10,775 bases of DNA. Origin: DASTQL01 sp035761805 (GTDB taxonomy: Bacteria; Actinomycetota; Actinomycetes; Jiangellales; Jiangellaceae). A model generated the notes under the pieces. The model searched no databases. It saw only the letters and a list, made by a program, of their open reading frames with translations, and was not told the DNA's origin. The position numbers were made by a program, and so were the translations under genes. The stretch lies in the NCBI GenBank assembly GCA_035761805.1, contig DASTQL010000057.1, forward strand, positions 1-10,775, given 5' to 3'. Numbering within the stretch: position 1 is the first letter of the stretch; the number at the start of each line of letters is the position of its first letter. This document shows, piece after piece, positions 1 to 7,516 of the stretch.

Positions 1-2
1 TG

Positions 3-584
3 GTCGACCTCCTCCTGGTCGCGGGGGGTGTCGGCCTGCTGGTCGTCGGGGCACGGTGGCTCGTCCGCGGCGCCACCGACGTGGCCGCCGCTGTCGGTGT
101 CAGCGACCTGGTCATCGGGCTGACGGTCGTGGCCGTGGGGACTTCGCTGCCCGAGATCGCTACGTCGGTGATCGCCGCGGTGCGTGGTGAGCGTGACATG
201 GCCGTGGGCAACGTCGTCGGTAGTTGCCTCTTCAACCTGGGTGCGGTGCTGGGGATCGCCGCGCTCCTCGCCCCGGACGGGGTCCCGGTCGCCGACGCCG
301 CCGTGGCGTTCGACATCCCGTTCATGGTGGCCGTCGCGCTTGCGCTGGTCCCGGTCGCGTTCACCGGCTTCACCGTGGCCCGCTGGGAGGGAGCCCTCTT
401 CGTCGCGTACTACGTCGCGTATGCGGTCTACGTACTCCTGGACGCCACCGGACACGACGCCCTGGACCCGTACAGCGAGGTCATGCTCGGCTTCGTCGTG
501 CCGATCACGGTCGTCTGGCTCGGCCTCCTCGTCGCGTACGAGATCGGTGTCCGTCGCGGTCGCCGGGAGCGCCTCCTCCCCTGA
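3..584 (+). CDS. CaCA-family sodium/calcium (cation/Ca2+) antiporter, C-terminal part
   Basis: This is the 3' part of an integral-membrane cation/calcium exchanger; the start lies left of the window. In the 193 visible residues the second alpha-repeat is clear: GTSLPE at visible residues 46-51, whose Glu is a cation ligand in the family, and GNVVGSCLFN at 69-78, whose Ser and final Asn fit the other ligand positions. GTSLPE followed by a stretch ending in EGALFVAYYVAY is typical of the C-terminal half of YrbG-type exchangers, so the first alpha-repeat should lie upstream. Several hydrophobic segments follow, and the protein ends in a short Arg-rich tail (residues RRGRRERLLP), which suggests a cytosolic C-terminus. 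One oddity is Cys where most relatives have Asn in GSN(I/L)FN. It ends 43 bp before csoR, which has its own promoter, so it is probably not in the copper regulon. Family is secure; the transported ions are inferred. Confidence 0.9.
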   Translation, partial: VDLLLVAGGVGLLVVGARWLVRGATDVAAAVGVSDLVIGLTVVAVGTSLPEIATSVIAAVRGERDMAVGNVVGSCLFNLGAVLGIAALLAPDGVPVADAAVAFDIPFMVAVALALVPVAFTGFTVARWEGALFVAYYVAYAVYVLLDATGHDALDPYSEVMLGFVVPITVVWLGLLVAYEIGVRRGRRERLLP

Positions 585-591
585 TGGAAGG

Positions 592-621
592 CTGACGGCA
601 CCTACCCCAGTGGGGTATAGT
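592..621 (+). promoter_or_regulatory. Candidate csoR promoter (leaderless mRNA)
   Basis: CTGACG (592-597) matches TTGACA at 4 of 6 positions, and TATAGT (616-621) is a good -10; the spacer is 18 nt. Six bases after the -10 comes the csoR ATG at 628, so transcription would begin at or next to the start codon. There is no Shine-Dalgarno sequence in this stretch, which fits leaderless translation, common in actinobacteria. The CsoR-type palindrome fills most of the spacer and its last two bases are the first two of the -10, so a bound repressor would block RNA polymerase. Confidence 0.72.
603..617 (+). promoter_or_regulatory. Probable CsoR operator, perfect palindrome
   Basis: TACCCCAGTGGGGTA is a perfect inverted repeat (7-bp arms around the central G610). 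TACC...GGTA ends enclosing C/G tracts are the usual form of operators bound by copper-sensing CsoR repressors. It stands immediately upstream of csoR, inside its promoter, which fits autorepression of the whole csoR-copZ-copA unit with release on Cu(I) binding. I see no second copy elsewhere in the window. Binding is inferred from form and position. Confidence 0.82.
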
Positions 622-627
622 CGCGAC

Positions 628-930
628 ATGGTGGAGTCGGATTCCGCAACGGTCGGGTACGTCGAGAACAAGGACGCAGTGCTCAAGCGCCTGCGCAGGA
701 TCGAGGGACAGATCCGCGGGCTGCAACGGATGGTCGACCAGGACACCTACTGCATCGACGTCCTGACGCAGATCTCCGCCGCGACCCGCGCCCTCGAGTC
801 CGTCGCGCTGGGTCTTCTGGAGGACCACCTGGCGCACTGCGTGGCCCACGCCATCGCGGGTGGCGGTGTCGAGGCCGACGAGAAGGTCAAGGAGGCTTCC
901 GACGCAATCGCCCGACTCGTACGTTCCTGA
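628..930 (+). CDS. csoR: Copper-sensing transcriptional repressor CsoR
   Basis: This 100-residue protein is a CsoR/RcnR-family all-alpha repressor that binds operator DNA when free of metal and lets go on binding Cu(I). The three thiolate/imidazole ligands are present with the family spacing: Cys42, His67 and Cys71 (25 then 4 residues apart, as in the C-H-C set of M. tuberculosis CsoR). The helix-1 signature KRLRRIEGQIRGLQRMV (20-36) and YCIDVLTQ (41-48) are also typical. His-rather-than-Cys at the middle ligand and the neighbouring copper genes favour a copper sensor over a persulfide sensor (CstR) or formaldehyde sensor (FrmR). The ATG at 628 is chosen because the family N-terminus begins here and a -10 box lies exactly 6 nt upstream; longer upstream reading in this frame is an artefact overlapping the exchanger gene. 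It is first in the operon, 23 nt before the copZ-like gene. Confidence 0.95.
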   Translation: MVESDSATVGYVENKDAVLKRLRRIEGQIRGLQRMVDQDTYCIDVLTQISAATRALESVALGLLEDHLAHCVAHAIAGGGVEADEKVKEASDAIARLVRS

Positions 931-942
931 CCGCCCCGCCCT

Positions 943-947
943 GGAGG
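943..947 (+). promoter_or_regulatory. Ribosome binding site of the copZ-like gene
   Basis: GGAGG lies 6 nt before the GTG at 954. It decides in favour of this GTG start, and contrasts with csoR just upstream, which has no such site. Confidence 0.75.
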
Positions 948-953
948 ACGAAC

Positions 954-1181
954 GTGGCCACCACCACCCGCTGGACCGTGACCGGCATGACCTGCGGACA
1001 CTGCGTGGCCGCGGTCCGCGACGAGGTCGGGCGTCTGGACGGGGTCACCGCCGTGGAGGTCGACCTGGTCCCGGCGGGGTCCTCCGTGCTCACGATGACC
1101 AGTGACACCGCGCCGGACGAGGCTGCAGTCCGTGCGGCGGTGGACGAGGCGGGCTACGTGCTCGTCGGGGGCCCGTGGTGA
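954..1181 (+). CDS. copZ: CopZ-like copper chaperone (single HMA domain)
   Basis: A 75-residue heavy-metal-associated domain protein, expected to carry Cu(I) in the cytosol to the CopA ATPase and to exchange it with CsoR. The metal site is GMTCGHC at residues 11-17, with Cys14 and Cys17 as the two thiolate ligands. DGVTAVEVDL (about 29-38) matches the family's beta-2 region and GYVLV near the end its last strand. Length is close to the usual 65-75 residues. It starts with GTG behind a GGAGG site and its TGA overlaps the start region of copA, so the two should be translationally coupled. HMA proteins may also bind other soft metals; copper is inferred from csoR and copA. Confidence 0.9.
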   Translation: MATTTRWTVTGMTCGHCVAAVRDEVGRLDGVTAVEVDLVPAGSSVLTMTSDTAPDEAAVRAAVDEAGYVLVGGPW

Positions 1182-3409
1182 GGGAGCGGACGATCGAGCT
1201 CGAGATCGGTGGGATGACCTGTGCCTCCTGCGCCGCCCGGGTCGAGAAGAAGCTGAACCGGCTCGACGGCGTGCACGCCACGGTCAACCTCGCGACCGAG
1301 AAGGCGCTCGTGACCGTTCCCGTCGGCGTCGGTGTGACCGATCTCGTCCGTACGGTGGAGGCCACCGGCTACACCGCCAGGGAGCCTGTGCGTGCCGCGG
1401 TGCGCCCGGGAGGCGACGAGGCGGCTGTCCCCGGTGCCGACGAGGTCGGCAGGCTGCGCCGACGTCTCGGCGTCTCGGCGGTGCTGTCCCTGCCCGTCCT
1501 GCTGGTGTCGATGGTGCCGGCGCTGCAGTTCGACAGCTGGCAGTGGGTGGCGCTCGTGCTGGCGACCCCCGTCGTCGTCTGGGGCGCCTGGCCGTTCCAC
1601 CGGGCCGCCGTCGTCAACCTGCGGCACGGCGCGGCCACCATGGACACGTTGATCAGCCTCGGGGTGACCGCGGCCTACCTCTGGTCAGTGTGGGCGCTGC
1701 TCTGGGGCGGAGCGGGTGACGTCGGCACGCGCATGGAGCCGACACTCGTCCCGGCCCGCGGCGAGGGGATGCCCGAGATCTACCTCGAGGTCGCCGCCGT
1801 CGTGACGACGTTCATCCTCGCGGGCCGCTACGTGGAGGCGCGGGCCAAGCGCCGGTCGGGCGCGGCGCTGCGTGCGCTCCTCGAGATGGGCGCCCGGGAC
1901 GTCGCAGTCCTGCGTGCCGGCGTGGAGATCAGGGTCCCCGTCGACCTCCTGACCGTCGGCGACGTCTTCTTCGTACGGCCGGGGGAGAAGGTTGCCACCG
2001 ACGGTGTCGTCGAGGACGGCAGCAGCGCGCTCGACACGAGCATGCTGACCGGCGAGCCGGTCCCGGTCGAGGTCGGCCCCGGCGACCCCGTCGTCGGGGC
2101 CACGGTGAACTCCGGTGGCCGGCTTCTCGTGCGTGCCACGCGGGTGGGCTCGGACACGCAGCTGGCCCAGATGGCGCGCCTGGTGGAGCGGGCCCAGTCG
2201 GGCAAGGCCCCTGTCCAGCGCCTTGCCGACCGGGTCTCGGCCGTCTTCGTGCCCGTGGTGCTGCTGCTGTCCCTGGTGACCCTCGCGGGCTGGCTGCTGG
2301 TCGGCGCACCGGCCCAGACGGCCTTCACGGCCGCGGTCGCGGTCCTGGTCATCGCCTGTCCCTGCGCGCTGGGACTGGCGACACCGACCGCCCTGCTGGT
2401 GGGCACCGGCAGGGGGGCGCAGCTGGGCGTGCTGATCAAGGGACCGGAGATCCTGGAGTCCACCCGGCGAGTTGACACGGTGGTCCTGGACAAGACGGGG
2501 ACGGTCACGACCGGCCGGATGGCCCTGGTCGGCGTCGTGCCCGCCGACGGCCAGGCCGCCGACGAGCTGCTCGAGCTGGCCGGGGCGCTGGAAGACGCCT
2601 CCGAGCACCCGGTGGCCGCAGCGATCACCGCCGGCGCGAAGGAGCGCCTCGGCGATCTTCCCCCGGTCGAGGGCTTCACGAGCACCCGTGGGCTCGGTGC
2701 GGCAGGGGTGGTCCGCGGTCGTCCCGTCGTGGTCGGCCGGGTGGGCTGGGTGGTCGAGCGGTGCGGCGCGGTCCTCACTCCCCGGCTCGAGGCGGCTCTC
2801 GCCGAAGCCGCGTCCACCGGCCGTACCGTCGTCGCCGTCGGCTGGGCGGGTGTGGTCCGCGGGCTGCTCGTCGTGGCCGACACGGTCAAGCCCACGAGCC
2901 GGCAGGCGGTGGCGGAGCTGCGGGATCTCGGGCTCCGCCCCGTCCTACTCACCGGCGACAACGACCGCTCGGCGCGAGCCGTGGCTGCCGAGGTCGGTGT
3001 CGACGACGTCGTGGCCGAAGTGTTGCCGCAGGACAAGGTGCATGTCGTTGCCGCCCTCCAGGAGCAGGGCGGGGTGGTCGCCATGGTCGGTGACGGCGTC
3101 AACGACGCTGCCGCCCTCGCCCAGGCGGACCTGGGCCTGGCCATGGGGACCGGTACCGACGTGGCGATGGAGGCCGCCGACATCACCCTGGTGCGCGGAG
3201 ACCTGCGCGCCGCCGGCGAGGCGATCCGGCTATCGCGGCGCACCCTGGCGACGATCAAGGGCAACCTGTTCTGGGCGTTCGCCTACAACGTCGCCGCCCT
3301 GCCGCTGGCCGTCGCCGGACTCCTCAACCCGGTGATCGCCGGGGCGGCGATGGCGTTCTCGTCGGTCTTCGTCGTCAGCAACAGCCTCCGCCTCCGCACC
3401 TTCCGCTGA
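1175..3409 (+). CDS. copA: Copper-exporting P1B-type ATPase CopA
   Basis: A P-type ATPase of 744 residues that pumps Cu(I) out of the cytosol. In order: one N-terminal HMA domain with GMTCASC (Cys16, Cys19); the actuator loop with TGE at 292-294; the membrane CPC metal site at 395-397; the phosphorylated Asp439 in DKTGT; the nucleotide-domain His478-Pro479; the hinge GDGVND at 639-644; then the last two helices with Tyr704-Asn705 and Met726-x-x-Ser729-Ser730. CPC plus YN plus MxxSS is the P1B-1 (Cu+) signature. Length is normal for a single-HMA CopA and every catalytic motif is intact. GTG at 1175 overlaps copZ by 7 nt; the next codon, GTG at 1178, would give a 4-nt GTGA overlap and sits 6 nt after a GGGGG run, so it is an equally good start. 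Regulation should be through the CsoR operator at the head of the operon. The gene converges with the SRPBCC gene. Confidence 0.96.
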   Translation: MVRERTIELEIGGMTCASCAARVEKKLNRLDGVHATVNLATEKALVTVPVGVGVTDLVRTVEATGYTAREPVRAAVRPGGDEAAVPGADEVGRLRRRLGVSAVLSLPVLLVSMVPALQFDSWQWVALVLATPVVVWGAWPFHRAAVVNLRHGAATMDTLISLGVTAAYLWSVWALLWGGAGDVGTRMEPTLVPARGEGMPEIYLEVAAVVTTFILAGRYVEARAKRRSGAALRALLEMGARDVAVLRAGVEIRVPVDLLTVGDVFFVRPGEKVATDGVVEDGSSALDTSMLTGEPVPVEVGPGDPVVGATVNSGGRLLVRATRVGSDTQLAQMARLVERAQSGKAPVQRLADRVSAVFVPVVLLLSLVTLAGWLLVGAPAQTAFTAAVAVLVIACPCALGLATPTALLVGTGRGAQLGVLIKGPEILESTRRVDTVVLDKTGTVTTGRMALVGVVPADGQAADELLELAGALEDASEHPVAAAITAGAKERLGDLPPVEGFTSTRGLGAAGVVRGRPVVVGRVGWVVERCGAVLTPRLEAALAEAASTGRTVVAVGWAGVVRGLLVVADTVKPTSRQAVAELRDLGLRPVLLTGDNDRSARAVAAEVGVDDVVAEVLPQDKVHVVAALQEQGGVVAMVGDGVNDAAALAQADLGLAMGTGTDVAMEAADITLVRGDLRAAGEAIRLSRRTLATIKGNLFWAFAYNVAALPLAVAGLLNPVIAGAAMAFSSVFVVSNSLRLRTFR

Positions 3410-3494
3410 CGCGGGCCCCGAACGACCACGTTCACCACCCTCGTGGTGGGATCACAGGGCGTCGACGCCTCGGGATGACACGAGCAGCCTGGTG
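3406..3494 (+). repeat. Left arm of long imperfect inverted repeat
   Basis: This stretch is the inverted counterpart of 4002-4088. Positions 3417-3444 match the reverse complement of 4052-4079 at 27 of 28 bases, with a 20-bp perfect core at 3424-3443. Inward, 3445-3494 still matches 4002-4051 without gaps at 35 of 50 (hand count), giving 62 of 78 overall. Outward, with two single-base gaps, the match continues to the TGA of copA (3407-3409). It fills most of the copA-SRPBCC convergent gap. Confidence 0.88.
3433..3448 (+). terminator. Possible terminator hairpin after copA
   Basis: CACCAC (3433-3438) and GTGGTG (3443-3448) form a 6-bp stem with a CCTC loop, 24 nt beyond the copA stop. There is no T run, so this is a weak call; many actinobacterial terminators lack one. 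It lies in the near-perfect part of the inverted repeat, but only the left part of the stem is conserved in the other arm. Confidence 0.35.
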
Positions 3495-3533
3495 GTGGCC
3501 GGGTGGCTGGGGTCCTGCGCCGCCCTGACGGCA

Positions 3534-3971
3534 TCACGCCTCCAGGACGGCTTTGACCCGCGCCAGGTCCTTGCGGTTGGCCCGCCGCATCGCGGTCGCG
3601 ACCGCCGGCGCCGCCACCGCACCGAAGCCCGACGGCTCCCCGCGGTTGCGCAGGGTCATCCGCGTCGTCGTCGGCCCCAGGGCCTCCCACGTGTACGTGG
3701 TCTCCATGGCGAACGGGCCGTCCGTGGTGCGCATCACCAGCCGCTCGCCGGGGACGTAATCCACCACCTCGTACGTGTAGGAGAGGCGTCGCCCGAGGAA
3801 GCGCGCCTCGAAGTCGAACAGGGACCCGACCTCGAGCGGCGGCGGCGTCCGCCAGGCGGCGGCGCGGATGTTCTCGTACCACTCGGGGGCGTTCGAGGGG
3901 TCCGCCGCGTAGCGGGCCACCTCGCCGCGCGGGCGGCCGATGACCGTTTCGGTCAGCACGTCGACGGGCAC
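3534..3971 (-). CDS. SRPBCC-domain protein (polyketide cyclase/START-like fold)
   Basis: A 145-residue single-domain protein of the SRPBCC superfamily, which forms a helix-grip barrel with a hydrophobic ligand cavity; ligand and role are unknown. Family-like features are TETVIGRPRGEVARYAADP at 7-25, followed by Trp31-Tyr32, WRTPPPLEVGS in the middle, LSYTYEVVDYVPGERLVMRT, the strand ending TTYTWE, TRMTLRNRGEPSGF, and a C-terminal helix rich in Arg, Lys and Ala. I chose GTG at 3971 over GTG at 4004 because the family usually begins with PVDVLTETV and because a TACGGT box lies exactly 6 nt upstream; the 4004 start would add 11 atypical residues lying at the edge of the inverted repeat. It is on the same strand as the response regulator upstream (113-nt gap) but seems to have its own promoter, and it converges with copA. 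It sits alone inside a long inverted repeat. Fold is secure, function unknown. Confidence 0.88.
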   Translation of the reverse strand: MPVDVLTETVIGRPRGEVARYAADPSNAPEWYENIRAAAWRTPPPLEVGSLFDFEARFLGRRLSYTYEVVDYVPGERLVMRTTDGPFAMETTYTWEALGPTTTRMTLRNRGEPSGFGAVAAPAVATAMRRANRKDLARVKAVLEA

Positions 3972-3977
3972 GGCGGC

Positions 3978-3983
3978 ACCGTA
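3978..3983 (-). promoter_or_regulatory. Candidate -10 box of the SRPBCC gene (leaderless)
   Basis: TACGGT on the minus strand, followed by exactly 6 nt and the GTG at 3971. The geometry equals that of csoR and of the SBP-vWA gene. The -35 is poor: TGGTGA at 4001-4006 (17-nt spacer) matches 3 of 6 positions and would lie at the inner end of the right repeat arm. Confidence 0.5.
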
Positions 3984-4001
3984 CGCCCACCCGGATCCCC
4001 T

Positions 4002-4088
4002 CACCAGGCCTGTCGGGTCATCACCAGGCCCCGACGCCTCGTGGTCGTCCGACGAGGGTGGTGAACGTGGTCATTCGGGCCCGGTCAG
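4002..4088 (-). repeat. Right arm of long imperfect inverted repeat
   Basis: Reverse-complement partner of 3406-3494, the two arms enclosing the SRPBCC gene. The outer part (4052-4079) is nearly perfect and includes the 20-bp core at 4053-4072. On the minus strand the arm begins at the stop codon of the response regulator (TGA, 4087-4085), just as the left arm begins at the stop codon of copA. The hexamer GGGCCC occurs at the outer edge of both arms (3413-3418 and 4077-4082). It fills the gap between the response regulator and the SRPBCC start. Confidence 0.88.
4037..4057 (-). terminator. Possible terminator hairpin after the response regulator
   Basis: On the minus strand CCTCGT (4057-4052) can pair with ACGAGG (4042-4037) across a 9-nt loop, 27 nt after the response-regulator stop. 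No T run follows. The stem is different from the one in the left arm although the sequences are related, so this is tentative. Confidence 0.3.
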
Positions 4089-4527
4089 TGCCGGCGCGGG
4101 AGCTTCACCACGCTGACGAAGAAGTCGTCGATCTGCCGCACGACCTGGTGGAATCGGTCGAAGTCCACCGGCTTGGTCACGTAGGCGTTGGCGTGGAGCG
4201 AGTAGCTGTGGACGATGTCGTCCTCGGACTCGCTGGTGGTGAGGACCACGACCGGGATCGATCGGAGCTCGGGGTCGTTCTTGATCTGTTCGAGGACCTC
4301 TCGACCGTCGACCCGGGGGAGGTTGAGGTCGAGCAGGACCAGGTCGGGCCGCGGGACCTGGGCGTGGGCGCCCTCCCTGCGCAGGAAGGCCAGGGCGTCC
4401 TCTCCGTCGGAGACGACGTAGAGGTTGTTGGCCACCTTGGCGTCCTCGAACGCCTCGCGGGTCATCAGCACGTCGCCGGGGTCGTCCTCGATCAGGAGCA
4501 CCTCGATGGCGCGCAGGTCGGGCTCGG

Positions 4528-4531
<4 letters not shown>
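4085..4531 (-). CDS. Single-domain response regulator (Rcp1-like receiver)
   Basis: A 148-residue protein that is just a CheY-like receiver domain with no output domain. The acidic pocket is Asp16-Asp17, the phospho-acceptor is Asp68 (in LLDLNLP), the switch Thr is Thr98 (VVVLTTS) and the Lys is Lys120 before Pro121. It most resembles the small receivers paired with phytochrome or CHASE3-type kinases (Rcp1-like: IEDDPGDVLMTREAF near the start, residues HANAYVTKPVDFD near the end). Its ATG overlaps the kinase TGA by 4 nt (ATGA), and a clear AAGGA site lies 6 nt upstream, so it should be co-translated with the kinase that phosphorylates it. With no effector domain it must act by protein contact or as a phosphate sink or shuttle, perhaps to the phosphatase encoded first in the operon; that link is inference. 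Confidence 0.93.
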
Positions 4532-6124
<1,593 letters not shown>

Positions 6125-6132
<8 letters not shown>

Positions 6133-7333
6133 CGGCCCGCCCCGGGAACGGGCGGCCGAGCCGGAGGAGGGCGACGTCGTCGGCGAGTGGCTCGCCGTTG
6201 AGGGCCTCCACCGCGTCGATGAGCGCGTCGAGGGCTCGTTCGGCGTCGTCGGGCCAGCGCCGTGCGCTCAGCAGCTCCACCAGCCCCTCGTCGCCGAGGC
6301 GACCACCGTCGGGCGTCCGACCCTCGACGAGGCCGTCGGTGAAGAGCAGGAGTCTGCTCCCGATCGGCAGGCTCGCCGCGTCGGCCTCCCAGCGTGTGCC
6401 GGGCAGGATCCCGAGGGCGGGGCCCGGGTCGTCGAAGGGCAGCTGGCGTGCGGACCCACCCGGTTGCACCACGACCGGGGACGGGTGCCCGGCCCGCCAC
6501 ATGCGCAGCTGTCCCGACGTGGTCTCCAGCGACAGCATCACGGCCGTCGCGAAGACCTCGTCGTTGGGTCGCTCGGCCAGCAGGATCTGCTCGACCCCCG
6601 TGAGCACGTCTCCCTCGGGCGCGCCGGCCAGGACGAGGGTCCGCCAGGCCACTCGGAGACAGACGCCCAGGGCGGCCTCGTCGGCGCCGTGGCCCGAGAC
6701 GTCACCGATCACCGCGCGTACGAGGCCGTCCACGCCCTGGACGACGTCGTAGAAGTCGCCACCCAGCAGTGCCCGCCGTCGGCCGGGACGGTAGCGGACG
6801 TGCACGTCGACCCCGGCGTCACCCAGGAGCGGGCGGGGCAGCAGCCCCCGTTCCAGCCGGGCGTTCTCCTCGGCGACGATGTTGGCCTCGAAGAGGGCCC
6901 GCTCTGACTCGTCGGCCTGGTGCCGCTCGATGGCATAGCGCAGCGACCGGCCCAGCAGCTCCCCGTCGACCTGTCCCTTGACCAGGTAGTCCTGGGCGCC
7001 GGCGGACATCGCGGCGACCCCCTGGTGTGAGTCGGCGAGGCCCGTCAGGACCACGTGCGCCGTCCCGGGGGCGAGCCGACGCAGCCGGGTCAGTCCGGCC
7101 AGGCCGTCCGCATCGGGCAGGTGCAGGTCGAGCAGCACGCAGTCGAAGTCGTCGACCTCGAGGGCGGCCGCCGCCTCGTCCAGGCGCCGGGCCCGGACGA
7201 GCTCCACCGGCCCGACCAGGTCCGTGGCGTCACGGAGGAACTCGGAGACCAGGAGGGCGTCACCGTCGTCGTCCTCGACGAGCAGGAGACGCAGGGTCGT
7301 CGAGACGGCGACGCGGTCGGGACGGACCTGCAC
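6125..7333 (-). CDS. Receiver - SpoIIE/RsbU-type PP2C phosphatase
   Basis: A 402-residue fusion of an N-terminal receiver and a PPM/SpoIIE Ser/Thr phosphatase. The receiver (about 13-135) has Asp21-Asp22-Asp23, the phospho-acceptor Asp69 in LLDLHLPD, Thr97 and Lys119. A helical linker (about 138-165) follows, then the phosphatase with GGDFYD at 191-196, GDVSGHG at 210-216, FTDGLVEGR at 331-339 and ADDVALL at 384-390; these hold the metal-binding Asp residues, so it should be active. Relatives dephosphorylate STAS anti-anti-sigma factors and so free a sigma factor in partner switching; phosphorylation of the receiver would set its activity. No STAS or anti-sigma gene is in the window, so the target is unknown. 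GTG at 7333 is chosen because it lies just ahead of the receiver, with GAGG 4 nt upstream; extension to 7747 would run into the divergent gene. It is the first gene of a three-gene overlapping operon. Confidence 0.93.
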
Positions 7334-7394
7334 GGGACCTCGCTGGTTGAGACGGCCGATGTGACTCGCCGCGCTTCTGGACGAGGGCGCACGT

Positions 7395-7400
7395 AGCGTA
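7395..7400 (-). promoter_or_regulatory. Weak -10 candidate for the phosphatase/kinase operon
   Basis: TACGCT on the minus strand, about 60 nt before the GTG at 7333, is the best TANNNT box I see for the operon in the divergent region. No convincing -35 stands at 17-18 nt upstream. Another TANNNT (TACGAT, 7464-7459) is farther away. The start site is therefore open. Confidence 0.28.
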
Positions 7401-7436
7401 GCCGCCCGCGGGTGGAGCGCGGTGTGCCCCTCGTTG

Positions 7437-7451
7437 GGGCCGGACCGGCCC
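7437..7451. promoter_or_regulatory. Perfect palindrome in the divergent intergenic region
   Basis: GGGCCGG-A-CCGGCCC has perfect 7-bp arms. It overlaps a second small hairpin (GCCCC 7426-7430, loop TCGTT, GGGGC 7436-7440), and CCCGCGGG lies at 7405-7412. It sits between the divergent starts at 7333 and 7517, so it could be an operator for either side. In DNA this GC-rich such a palindrome can arise by chance, so this is only a candidate. Confidence 0.3.
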
Positions 7452-7504
7452 GATCCACATCGTACGGGACGTCCACCCGCCGCCCACTGATCGGCCGCCG
7501 CGAC

Positions 7505-7510
7505 TACGGT
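7505..7510 (+). promoter_or_regulatory. Candidate -10 box of the SBP-vWA gene (leaderless)
   Basis: TACGGT, then exactly 6 nt (TTGGCC), then GTG at 7517. No Shine-Dalgarno sequence fits in this distance, so the mRNA would be leaderless. The same hexamer at the same distance stands before the SRPBCC gene. No good -35 is visible 17-18 nt upstream. The box argues against any start upstream of 7517 in this frame. Confidence 0.52.
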
Positions 7511-7516
7511 TTGGCC

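Noticed and set aside
1828..3264. 478-codon open frame on the minus strand
   Set aside because: Antisense to copA and made almost wholly of Ser/Thr/Arg/Ala/Pro; no real protein features.
3972..4004. Longer SRPBCC start at GTG 4004
   Set aside because: Adds 11 residues not usual in the family and begins at the inner edge of the repeat arm; GTG 3971 fits the family start and the -10 box.
7412..7516. N-terminal extension of the SBP-vWA protein to 7412
   Set aside because: The 35 extra residues would be translated through the divergent promoter region and the -10 box at 7505-7510; no ribosome site supports it.
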